From assembly GCF_000298175.1 (NCBI RefSeq), contig NZ_BAGZ01000017.1:1-64000 (forward strand): a stretch of 64,000 nucleotides of DNA, written 5' to 3'. Origin of the DNA: Austwickia chelonae NBRC 105200 (GTDB lineage: Bacteria > Actinomycetota > Actinomycetes > Actinomycetales > Dermatophilaceae). The notes under the pieces were generated by a model. It saw only the letters and a program-made list of their open reading frames with translations, was not told the origin of the DNA and did not search any database. The position numbers and the translations under genes are program-made. Of the stretch, positions 34,787 to 42,613 are shown in pieces (the first letter of the stretch is position 1; each line of letters begins with the position of its first letter).

Positions 34787-34875
34787 GAACGAGCACAAGT
34801 GTCAACCGTGGGGGACTGTAGTCGAGGGCTCATATTGATTTCGTGGTGGCGAAGCCAACCACAGGAGAGCCTTCG

Positions 34876-35820
34876 ATGAATACCCACCCAGCCTCCCAGT
34901 GCGTCTCGGGACCGCTCGTGCGAACCGCAGGGTTGACGAGACGTTACGGGGCCACGACCGTGGTCGATCAGGTGTCGCTCGAGGTGCCCAAGGACGGCAT
35001 CTACGGTTTTCTGGGGCCGAATGGTGCCGGCAAGTCGACCACGATGAAGATGCTGTTGGGCTTGATCCGTCCGGACATGGGTTCGATCGAGTATCTGGGA
35101 CAGGACTTCGCCCAATGCCGTTCTACGGTGCTTCCCTCCATCGGGTCGTTGATCGAAGGGACGTCGTACTATCCGCATCTGACCGGGCGAGAGAATCTGC
35201 GGCTGGCGGCCGACTCGCTCGGAGCACCCCGCCTTCAGGTTGAGCAGGGGCTGCGCACGGTCGAGTTGGAGCGCCACGGCGACAAGAAGGCCGGCCACTA
35301 TTCGATGGGTATGAAACAGCGGTTGGGCATCGCGATGGCGCTGTTGGGTGACCCATTTCTGCTCATGCTTGACGAGCCCACCAATGGTTTGGATCCAGCC
35401 GGAGTGGTCGAGATGAGGCAGTTGATCATGACCTTGGCTCGCGAGCGGGGCCTCACGGTCATCGTGTCTTCCCACAACTTGTCCGAGATCGAACAGATGG
35501 CCGACACCGTAGGGATCATATGTGCCGGTACGTTGCGATTCCAAGGCCCGTTGGAAGGGCTGCGTGGCCCCGGCTCGACCGTGATTCGCTGCTCTGACGT
35601 GCCGCTGGTTGAGGAACTCTTGCACGTGCGGGGGCTCTCCAGTCAGATCAAAGGAGCTGAGGTGCTTTTTCCGCTGGTCAGCGACCAGATCATGGCGGAG
35701 CTGATTCGTGATTTGGTAGGTCGTGGACCCGACGTGTACCGGGTCGAGCGGCGCCATCGGTCGTTGGAGGAAGCCTTTTTGGCGATCACCGAATCGAATT
35801 CCGCGGGAGCCCTCGCATGA
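34876..35820 (+). CDS. ABC transporter ATP-binding protein (bacitracin/lantibiotic-export type)
   Basis: A 314-residue ATPase. The Walker A motif is GFLGPNGAGKSTTMKML, the signature YSMGMKQRLGIAMAL, Walker B LLMLDEPTNGLDPAG and the H-loop VIVSSHNLSEIEQ. The C-terminal regulatory part is of the BcrA/CcmA type that exports peptides or antibiotics. The ATG at 34876 follows an AGGAGA site; an upstream frame from 34843 is less likely. It overlaps the first permease by four bases (ATGA), giving a transporter-TCS operon. Confidence 0.93.
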   Translation: MNTHPASQCVSGPLVRTAGLTRRYGATTVVDQVSLEVPKDGIYGFLGPNGAGKSTTMKMLLGLIRPDMGSIEYLGQDFAQCRSTVLPSIGSLIEGTSYYPHLTGRENLRLAADSLGAPRLQVEQGLRTVELERHGDKKAGHYSMGMKQRLGIAMALLGDPFLLMLDEPTNGLDPAGVVEMRQLIMTLARERGLTVIVSSHNLSEIEQMADTVGIICAGTLRFQGPLEGLRGPGSTVIRCSDVPLVEELLHVRGLSSQIKGAEVLFPLVSDQIMAELIRDLVGRGPDVYRVERRHRSLEEAFLAITESNSAGALA

Positions 35821-36560
35821 GTGTGGCTCTGGAAGTGCGTAAATTGCACCACAAACGGGTGCTGTGGCTGGTGATCGGCATGGCTGCCTTCGAGGGACTG
35901 TGGATAGTGTTCACGATGATCGGGCGGTCGAAACTGACCTATGCGCTCGCTCAATCAGTGGACATGTTCGTCATGCTGATGGGCCTGGTGGCCGGGCTGA
36001 TCGCGGTGCAGATCGTCGACGTGGATCGTCAAGATCGAATGGGACAGTGGCTGAGTGCACGCGGCCAGTCACCGCTGCGCCGGTTCATGGACAAGATCAT
36101 GCTGACCGACGCGATCGTGGTCGCCTACCACCTGGCATTGATCGGGCTGGTCTTAGCAGTGGCAGGCCCTTTGGGCCTGGAATCCAGCCAGTTGGCGGCC
36201 CGTTCAGCGAGGCTGATAGTTCTTGTGACGATATGTGGCTGCCTGGCAGTGACACCGCTCCAGCTAGCTCTGGCGCAGAACCTCGGACACCCGTCCACCA
36301 GCGTGGTGACCGGCGTCATCGCCGGATCAGTGTCGATGGCGTTGCCGTACATCAACGCCGCATGGGTCGGCTGGCTGGCGCCCTGGGGGCTGTTGGCGGC
36401 AGCGAATCCGATCATACCGTTGACCATGGAGAACCGGGCCAATCCGGAGATCCAGCTCATCGATCAAGCCGGCCCAGCCCTGGCAGGAGCCGCAGCGATG
36501 GCGATCATCTGGACGCTCGTCGCGATCGCACTCGTAGCGCGAAAGGAGCAACAGCGATGA
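35817..36560 (+). CDS. ABC-2-type permease subunit 1
   Basis: A 247-residue membrane protein with about six helices, starting MSVALEVRKLHHKRVLWLVIGM, the cytoplasmic amphipathic lead typical of ABC-2 permeases of the bacitracin/lantibiotic exporter group. Large loops carry VDVDRQDRMGQWLSARGQSPLRR. It is coupled by four-base overlaps to the ATPase gene before and the second permease gene after it, so the three form one exporter. Confidence 0.88.
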   Translation: MSVALEVRKLHHKRVLWLVIGMAAFEGLWIVFTMIGRSKLTYALAQSVDMFVMLMGLVAGLIAVQIVDVDRQDRMGQWLSARGQSPLRRFMDKIMLTDAIVVAYHLALIGLVLAVAGPLGLESSQLAARSARLIVLVTICGCLAVTPLQLALAQNLGHPSTSVVTGVIAGSVSMALPYINAAWVGWLAPWGLLAAANPIIPLTMENRANPEIQLIDQAGPALAGAAAMAIIWTLVAIALVARKEQQR

Positions 36561-37330
36561 CCGGCTCCTTCAACCGACACAAGCCGAACCCGTGGACCGC
36601 CTGGAAGATGGAACGGGCAAAAGGCCGTACAGGCTGGTTCCTGCTCGCAGCTGTCCTCGTCGGTCTCATGGGGCAAGCCCTCGGCATGTGGAACTACCTG
36701 AAATACCGCGACGAATACTTCGCCTCCGACCACCTCGGCTGGATCGCGATCTGGGTCCAGGGCAGCATCCTGGTCACCACCACGTTCTTGCCGATCGTGT
36801 ACGTGATCACCCAGGCAGCCGTGGCATCCTCCGAGTTCGAATACCGAGGCTGGCTGCGGATCGTGTCAACCGACAGCATCTCGACGGCGATCACCGGAAA
36901 ACTTCTCTATGCCCTAGAACTCTCGGCAACTGGCATGGGCATCTACCTCACCGAAACGGTGATCACCGGCTTCGCGGTGGGATTGTCCACCGACGGACTA
37001 GGCCCGATCGTGGCGCGCGCTCTGGTGGCCGTGGTGGGCGCCTGGTCGATCGGGGCTGTGATGATGTTCATCGGAGTGCTGTTCACCAGCTTCCCACTCA
37101 TGACATTGGTCGGCGTGGCGGGCACAATCGCCGGCTTGGCAATGACCGTGGCCGGGCTGACGTTTGACCAGTTCATTCCGTTCTCGCTGATCACGGCAGG
37201 TATGGGGGCACGTGCTACCCGTTCGCTGTTGGAGCCTGGTGACATCGTGACGACACTCGTCGTCGCGGCGGCGTGGATTGTTCTCTGTAAGTGGGGGACG
37301 CAATGGCAGCTTCAGCGCAAAGAATGGTGA
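36557..37330 (+). CDS. ABC-2-type permease subunit 2
   Basis: A 257-residue membrane protein with about six helices, starting MTGSFNRHKPNPWTAWKMERAKG. The cytoplasmic SSEFEYRGWLRIVSTDS segment is the coupling-helix region. It resembles subunit 1 in topology and should form a heterodimer with it. The start ATG overlaps the previous stop (ATGA at 36557-36560). Its 3' end overlaps the kinase gene start. Confidence 0.88.
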   Translation: MTGSFNRHKPNPWTAWKMERAKGRTGWFLLAAVLVGLMGQALGMWNYLKYRDEYFASDHLGWIAIWVQGSILVTTTFLPIVYVITQAAVASSEFEYRGWLRIVSTDSISTAITGKLLYALELSATGMGIYLTETVITGFAVGLSTDGLGPIVARALVAVVGAWSIGAVMMFIGVLFTSFPLMTLVGVAGTIAGLAMTVAGLTFDQFIPFSLITAGMGARATRSLLEPGDIVTTLVVAAAWIVLCKWGTQWQLQRKEW

Positions 37331-38547
37331 GCCGCGACCCGGGCTCGGCTGCGCCCAGCGACCCGGTACGGATCCCCAGATCGTGGTCTGAGCGGATACT
37401 GCAACGGTGGATGCATCATCCCCGCCGAGTCGATGCGATCTGGGCAGGGCTGAACCTGTTCGGACTAGCCACTGTCGTCGGCCGCGAAGCGAGCATGGGC
37501 AACACCCCCGCGGCCGTCGGCCTCATGACCGCCTTCGCACTCGTCACCTCGGCAGTACTGCTGTTTCGCTCGCGCGCACCACTGCTGGTCTTTGCAACCA
37601 CCACGGTGGCGCAGGTCCTGGGCGGTATCGGAGGGGTAGGTGGGCCTTCCCAACTCCCTGCCTGCATCGCGCTGTATTCGGTCGTCGCCAGCCTGCCTCT
37701 GTCGGCGGCGGCGGCCAGCGTGGCGGCGTCGATGACGGCCAGCGCCGCCGAACTGATGTGGCGGCCACTTAATAGCCAATTTCCCCTCATCAACTACCTG
37801 CTGTCCGGCTGGTTCTGGATCATGGCAAGCGTGGTCCTCGCCGTCGCTGTCCGCGCGAAGCGCGAAGGACTGGCCCGTAAAGACGCTGCCCTGCGCGCAG
37901 CCATGCTGAAACTCCAGGAGCAAACCGAGCAACGCTACCTACGCGAACGGATGGTGCTCGCCAATGATCTACACGACTCGGTCGGACACAGCTTGACCGC
38001 AGTGATCGCGCTCGCCGGTGGCGGAGCCCGCAGTCTGCCCGACCACCCCGAAGAAGCTGCCGAAGCGTTGGAGTTCATCGAGCGCACTGCGCGCGGATGT
38101 CTTACCCGCACCCGGGATGTCGTCGATCGGCTCCACCGACCCGAACGGCCAGGTGAGACGCGCTCGGTCACCGACATCGACCAGCTCGTGGAGACGGCCC
38201 GCGCGGCCGGGCTGAGTGTGGACTACCGCCGATTCGGAGTGGAACCGGACTCCCATGAGATCGGCGATATTTGCTTTCACTTGGTCCAAGAAGGGCTTAC
38301 CAACGTGCTGCGGCACGCCCGAGGAGCGGAATACGTCAGCGTCCACATCGTCCATGGCGATCAGCAGTCCAGCGTCAGCGTGTGTGATGACGGGGAGTCG
38401 TCGGCCAGGGCAAACAGCAGCCAGCAACATGGACTGTCCGGGCTGAATCAGCGGGTTACGCAGCTGGGCGGCAGTTTTCAGGCGGGTCCGCATCAACCAC
38501 GTGGCTGGCAACTGCGGGCCACCTTGCCGTGGTCGGAGACGTCATGA
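37303..38547 (+). CDS. Sensor histidine kinase of the ABC transporter operon
   Basis: A 414-residue kinase. The N-terminal half has about four to five membrane helices with almost no external loops, as in intramembrane-sensing kinases linked to peptide-antibiotic ABC transporters. The HisKA_3 box is RMVLANDLHDSVGHSLTAV, and the ATPase domain contains VQEGLTNVLRHA and DDGESS...HGLSGL; the usual DNG/DDG glycine-rich box is diverged (CDDGESSARAN). I chose the ATG at 37303, preceded by GGGGGA, over a GTG at 37291 and an ATG at 37324. Part of this gene is duplicated as a remnant upstream of the operon. It overlaps the response regulator start (ATGA). Confidence 0.88.
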   Translation: MAASAQRMVSRDPGSAAPSDPVRIPRSWSERILQRWMHHPRRVDAIWAGLNLFGLATVVGREASMGNTPAAVGLMTAFALVTSAVLLFRSRAPLLVFATTTVAQVLGGIGGVGGPSQLPACIALYSVVASLPLSAAAASVAASMTASAAELMWRPLNSQFPLINYLLSGWFWIMASVVLAVAVRAKREGLARKDAALRAAMLKLQEQTEQRYLRERMVLANDLHDSVGHSLTAVIALAGGGARSLPDHPEEAAEALEFIERTARGCLTRTRDVVDRLHRPERPGETRSVTDIDQLVETARAAGLSVDYRRFGVEPDSHEIGDICFHLVQEGLTNVLRHARGAEYVSVHIVHGDQQSSVSVCDDGESSARANSSQQHGLSGLNQRVTQLGGSFQAGPHQPRGWQLRATLPWSETS

Positions 38548-39227
38548 CCGCCGTGGTGATCGTCGACGACCAGGAAGCCACCCGGCTTGGACTGTCACTC
38601 CAACTCAAACGTCAGCCCGGGATCACGGTGATCGGCACCGCCGTCGACGGGCTGGATGCCGTGGGCCAGATCGATGAGTTGGTTTCTGGCGGACGCATCC
38701 CCGACGTGGTGTTGATGGACGTGCGCATGCCACGCCTCAACGGTGTTGAGGCCACTCGGCGCATCACCCGCAAATGGCCGTTCATCCGCGTCTTGGTTCT
38801 GACCACATTCGACCAGGACGACTACGCTTTCGGATCGCTGCGTGCCGGCGCCTCCGGATTTCTGCTCAAAGACGCCCCTGCCAGTGAACTGATCGCAGGC
38901 ATCCAAGCAGTGGCTGCCGGGGATGCATGTCTGTCCCCTCGGATCACAGGGGAGGTGATCCAGCGTGCGGACCTGACCGATGTCCACGACGCGCGAGGCG
39001 ATCATCCAGGTCACGCCCGCTCCATCGTGAAGCGGCTGACCGCGCGGGAGGAGGAAATCCTGACCGCCATCGGGCGCGGCCTCACCAATCAGGAGATCGC
39101 CACGGCCTTCGTTCTGTCCCCAGCCACCGTCAAGACCTATGTGACCCGGTTGCTCGCCAAATGCGATCAACGTGATCGTGTGGGACTGGTCATCCTCGCC
39201 TACGAATCGGGACTGCTGCACGGATAG
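38544..39227 (+). CDS. LuxR/NarL-family response regulator of the ABC transporter operon
   Basis: A 227-residue regulator starting MTAVVIVDDQEATRLGLS. The receiver has its Asp in VVLMDVRMPRLNGVEATRR and the Lys in GFLLKDAPASEL. The helix-turn-helix is LTAREEEILTAIGRGLTNQEIATAFVLSPATVKTYV. It is coupled to the kinase by ATGA overlap and is the last gene of the operon, most likely controlling the exporter in response to a cell-envelope-active compound. Confidence 0.92.
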   Translation: MTAVVIVDDQEATRLGLSLQLKRQPGITVIGTAVDGLDAVGQIDELVSGGRIPDVVLMDVRMPRLNGVEATRRITRKWPFIRVLVLTTFDQDDYAFGSLRAGASGFLLKDAPASELIAGIQAVAAGDACLSPRITGEVIQRADLTDVHDARGDHPGHARSIVKRLTAREEEILTAIGRGLTNQEIATAFVLSPATVKTYVTRLLAKCDQRDRVGLVILAYESGLLHG

Positions 39228-39716
39228 GCGACCGCCGAGTGCGCTTTCCCTCCGCAACGGTTACCGACGGCGCACTCCGTCGGCGATCGCCCGGGCGGCG
39301 TCCAGCTCCATCCCCTCCCTGTGCAGGAGGGGATTCTCTTTCTACGCCACGCTCACACACGACCGCCGCTGGTGGATCAGGGGTGAAGAGAACCGAAAAC
39401 TGAACGGCAGTTACATAGGATGTGCTCCATTGAGTTGAGGCGAGCGTAGATCGTTGATGGTGTTCGACGGTGACGCAGCACATGAACGATCGGGGAGTAT
39501 TCAGTGTCTGCGACGATGACCCGTGAGGGATTCGAGTCTTTCCTGCAGGACAACGGGGTGAGCACATCTTTTCCCCTGGACATGGGAGTCCGCGGTCCAA
39601 TCGGTATCGACCCGAAGAAGGCTCACCCAGACCGCGCAGCAGGCGTTTATCACAGAACATCCTGGGTCGTAAGGGCAGACGGGCAGGGTTTGAGGGTTGT
39701 GTTGGGTGTGGGTGTG
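39228..39716. other. 489-base gap with malic-enzyme gene remnant and an in-frame extension of the protease
   Basis: It holds a shortened copy of the malic enzyme 3' end (listed separately) and, from a GTG at 39504 with a GGGGAG site six bases before it, an open frame of 71 codons that runs in frame into the protease. The extension has no recognisable domain and would bury the signal peptide, so I left it out of the protease. Confidence 0.5.
39255..39325 (-). pseudogene. Internally deleted remnant of the malic enzyme 3' end
   Basis: On the minus strand the stretch reads EGMELDAARAIADGVRRR and a TAA stop. The last part equals the malic enzyme C-terminus (AIADGVCRR, stop near 41072), and the first part equals its internal EGMKLAAARAIAD segment near 41205. 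The two are joined at the shared sequence TCGGCGATCGC, so about 100 bases were lost between these repeats. The copy lies 1.8 kb from the intact gene in the same orientation, on the far side of the protease gene. Confidence 0.75.
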
Positions 39717-41003
39717 ATGCGTCGTCGGGTTGTGGGTGTGGTGGTGACCGGGTTGGTGGCTGCTTTGGTGGGGATGACTCCCGCGGTGGCGGTGCCGGAT
39801 CGTGGGTTGAGTAGGGCTGTTCGTGATAACTATGCAGATCCGGGGCAGGCTCGTCAGCGTCAGTGGTGGCTCTCAGAGCTGGGGATTGATCGTTCGTTGG
39901 AGGTTTCCAAGGGTGCCGGGGTGAAGGTGTGTCTGGTGGACTCGGGGGTCGATGCGAAGCATCCTGACCTGGTCGGAGTTCGTTTCGAGGGCGGGAAAGA
40001 CTTCTCAGGTGAGGGGGGGCCTGATGGGTTGAAAGCGGCGAACAGTCATGGGACGGGGATGGCGGCGTATATCGCGGGTCGGGGGGCAGGGCCGGGGCGT
40101 TCGCAAGGGATTTTGGGTGCGGCGCCAGAGGCGACGATCATGTCCGTTTCGGTGAACAAGGGTTATACCGAGTCCGCTGCGATGACGGCGGGGATCAGGT
40201 ATTGCGTGGCGCAGGGCGCGAAAGTGATCAACATATCTCAGTCGGGGGGGACCCAGGGGCCAGGACAGTTGGATGCTTTGATCGAGGCGCAGGAGAAAGG
40301 CGTGCTGATCGTCGCCGCCGCAGGCAATTTCGGGGACCTCAAAGGAGGGGCTTGGTCGGGTGCCTTTGGGGTGTTGCAGGTGGGTGGGGTGATGGCTGAT
40401 CGGCAGATGCATCCGAAATCGGACCGAGGAATCCGCAGGGGTCACAGCGGTTTAATCAAAGCGCAGGGGAATGGGGTGTGTGGTCCGTTTTCGGTGAGTT
40501 CGAGTGTGGCGATCTGGGGTGCGGCGCCGGGTGGGGGTTATAGCAAATCGAATGGGACATCGACGGCGACTGCGGTGGTGTCAGGGGTGGTGGCTGCGGT
40601 GTGGTCGAAGTATCCGGAGTTGTCGGCGGGCCAGGTGATTCGTCGGGTGTTGGCGACGGCTAAGCCGTTAGGGAAAGATCCGGTGCCGGACGCGGAATGT
40701 GGGTGGGGAATCGTTGATGCGTATCAGGCTGTGTCGGCTGATGTGCCTGCTGGTGATCGAACGAATCCTTTGGGTGCTTTGAAGAGAGGTGCTTGGTCGG
40801 ATAAGTGGCAGGCACTTCATACCGAGTCGATGGGGGAATGGGATAGGTCGTATCGGCCTGGTATCAGCCCTGGGGGTTCGGGGAAATCGCAGGACTCGTT
40901 CAGGATTCCGGATGGTTTCCGGTGGGTGATTCCGGTGATCGGGGGGTGGGTATTCCTCACGGTGGTCGTGGCCGGCGTGATCATCTGGCGTCGACGCATG
41001 TGA
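39717..41003 (+). CDS. Mycosin-like S8 serine protease, membrane anchored
   Basis: A 428-residue subtilase. A signal peptide (RRRVVGVVVTGLVAALVGM...AVA) leads to the mature part. The catalytic triad is Asp75 in VCLVDSGVDAKHPDL, His111 in NSHGTGMAAYIAG and Ser282 in NGTSTATAVVSG, with the oxyanion Asn203 in AAAGN. The C-terminus has one membrane helix (WVIPVIGGWVFLTVVVAGVIIW) and WRRRM. This layout is that of the type VII secretion mycosins, but no ESX genes are near, so it may be an orphan sheddase-type protease. The codon use is GGG/GGT-rich compared with neighbours. It lies between the malic enzyme gene and its remnant. Confidence 0.85.
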   Translation: MRRRVVGVVVTGLVAALVGMTPAVAVPDRGLSRAVRDNYADPGQARQRQWWLSELGIDRSLEVSKGAGVKVCLVDSGVDAKHPDLVGVRFEGGKDFSGEGGPDGLKAANSHGTGMAAYIAGRGAGPGRSQGILGAAPEATIMSVSVNKGYTESAAMTAGIRYCVAQGAKVINISQSGGTQGPGQLDALIEAQEKGVLIVAAAGNFGDLKGGAWSGAFGVLQVGGVMADRQMHPKSDRGIRRGHSGLIKAQGNGVCGPFSVSSSVAIWGAAPGGGYSKSNGTSTATAVVSGVVAAVWSKYPELSAGQVIRRVLATAKPLGKDPVPDAECGWGIVDAYQAVSADVPAGDRTNPLGALKRGAWSDKWQALHTESMGEWDRSYRPGISPGGSGKSQDSFRIPDGFRWVIPVIGGWVFLTVVVAGVIIWRRRM

Positions 41004-41071
41004 CCTCTCTCGCTGGTTGACAAGAGCTTGGCCACCGGGCGGGGTCACCCCTTCGGGCCCGTTCGCGACGG

Positions 41072-42475
41072 TTACCGACGGCACACGCCGTCGGCGATCG
41101 CGGCAGCTCGTACAGCCTCGGCGACAGCAGGGGCCACCCGGTGGTCGAAGGCATTGGGCACGATGAACCGCGGGTGCAACTCCTCGCCCACGACATCGGC
41201 GATCGCCCGGGCCGCGGCCAACTTCATCCCCTCGGTGATCGTCATGGCCCCCGCATCCAGCGCGCCCCGGAAGATCCCGGGAAAGGCCAGCACATTGTTG
41301 ATCTGGTTGGGGAAATCGCTCCGCCCCGTGGCGATCACCGCCGCCGAACCCTGAATCAGCTCAGGGCGGATCTCCGGGTCGGGATTGGCCATCGCGAAGA
41401 CGATCGGGTCGTCCTCCATCGACTGCACGTCCTCCACCGTCAACAGATCAGGCCCGGACAGGCCGATGAAGGCGTCGGCACCGACGATGACATCGCTGAT
41501 CGTGCCGGCCAGGCGCTCCGGATTGGTGTTCTGGGCGAACCACTGTTTGCTGGCGTTCAACCCGTCCCGACCGGTATGCACCGCACCCTGACGGTCCACC
41601 CCGATGATGTTCTGCACCCCGGCCGCCATCAACATCTTCGACACCGCTACCCCGGCCGCGCCCACCCCGGCCACGACGACCTTCAGATCCTCGTGCTTCT
41701 TGTCGACGATCCGCAGGGCGTTCTCCAGACCGGCCACGGTGACGATGGCGGTACCGTGCTGGTCGTCGTGGAAGACCGGGATGTCCAAGGCCTCCACGAG
41801 GCGGGCCTCGACGTCGAAAGCGCCCGGCGCGGCGATGTCCTCCAGGTTGATCCCCCCGAAGGTCGGTGCCAAGGCAGTGACCACGGCGACGATCTCGTCC
41901 GGATCGTTGGTGTCCAGGCAGATCGGGAAAGCATCGACCCCACCGAACCGTTTGAACAGTTGCGCCTTGCCCTCCATCACCGGCATCGCCGCGTGCGGGC
42001 CGATGTCTCCCAGGCCGAGGACAGCCGTCCCGTCGGAGACCACGGCCACGGTGTTCTTCCGGATCGTGTAGCGATGGGACAGCGCCGGTGCGTCGGCGAT
42101 GGCGGTGCACACCCGGGCGACACCGGGGGAGTACGCCATCGCCAGGTCGTCCATGCCCTGGATCTCCACGGAGGAGTCGACGTGGATCTTGCCGCGCTCG
42201 TGCAGGGCGAAGGTGCGGTCCTCCCACTCGATGATCTCCACCCCGCCCAGGGCGTCGATGGCGTGACGCACCTGCTCCTGGTGCTCCACGCCGGAGCAGT
42301 AGATGATGACGTCCTCCTCCAGGTAGGCCGTCTTCACCTCGAAACCTTCCAAGGCGTTGATATTCCCGCCGACCTCGCCGATGGCGACGGCCAGACGGCC
42401 GAGAGTGCCCGGGCGATCGGCCAGGCGGACCCGGGCGCGGACGGAATATGCGGGGCTGGGCGTCTTGGCTGCCAT
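41072..42475 (-). CDS. NAD(P)-dependent malic enzyme with N-terminal ACT domain
   Basis: Oxidative decarboxylation of malate to pyruvate. The 467-residue protein begins with an ACT-type regulatory domain (VRLADRPGTLGRLAVAIGEVGGNINALEG) followed by the malic domain (LAMAYSPGVARVCTAIA, FKRFGGVDAFPICLDTNDPDEI, NLEDIAAPGAFDVEARL, PVFHDDQHGTAIVTVAGLENAL) and the NAD-binding GVGAAGVAVSKML. ACT domains suggest amino-acid control. The ATG at 42475 precedes the ACT domain by six residues. Cofactor preference cannot be decided by eye. A shortened copy of its 3' end is found at 39255-39325. Confidence 0.94.
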   Translation of the reverse strand: MAAKTPSPAYSVRARVRLADRPGTLGRLAVAIGEVGGNINALEGFEVKTAYLEEDVIIYCSGVEHQEQVRHAIDALGGVEIIEWEDRTFALHERGKIHVDSSVEIQGMDDLAMAYSPGVARVCTAIADAPALSHRYTIRKNTVAVVSDGTAVLGLGDIGPHAAMPVMEGKAQLFKRFGGVDAFPICLDTNDPDEIVAVVTALAPTFGGINLEDIAAPGAFDVEARLVEALDIPVFHDDQHGTAIVTVAGLENALRIVDKKHEDLKVVVAGVGAAGVAVSKMLMAAGVQNIIGVDRQGAVHTGRDGLNASKQWFAQNTNPERLAGTISDVIVGADAFIGLSGPDLLTVEDVQSMEDDPIVFAMANPDPEIRPELIQGSAAVIATGRSDFPNQINNVLAFPGIFRGALDAGAMTITEGMKLAAARAIADVVGEELHPRFIVPNAFDHRVAPAVAEAVRAAAIADGVCRR

Positions 42476-42613
42476 GACAAGGACGCTAACCACCAGTTAC
42501 CGGACAGTAGTGACTCGTATCGTGAGATTCCCGGCAAAGGTCGTCTCCGACGACGAACGGCACCGCAGACCCGCGAATCCCCGGAACATCCCACCCCCAG
42601 CCGAACCACGCTC

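Larger units (their letters stand above)
34283..34875. other. 593-base region with tandem repeat and kinase-gene remnant
   Basis: No intact gene. It contains the DivIVA promoter region, a 16-base perfect tandem repeat at 34326-34357, a shrunken copy of part of the downstream histidine kinase gene (34636-34786) and the ribosome-binding site AGGAGA of the ABC transporter gene. Confidence 0.6.
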
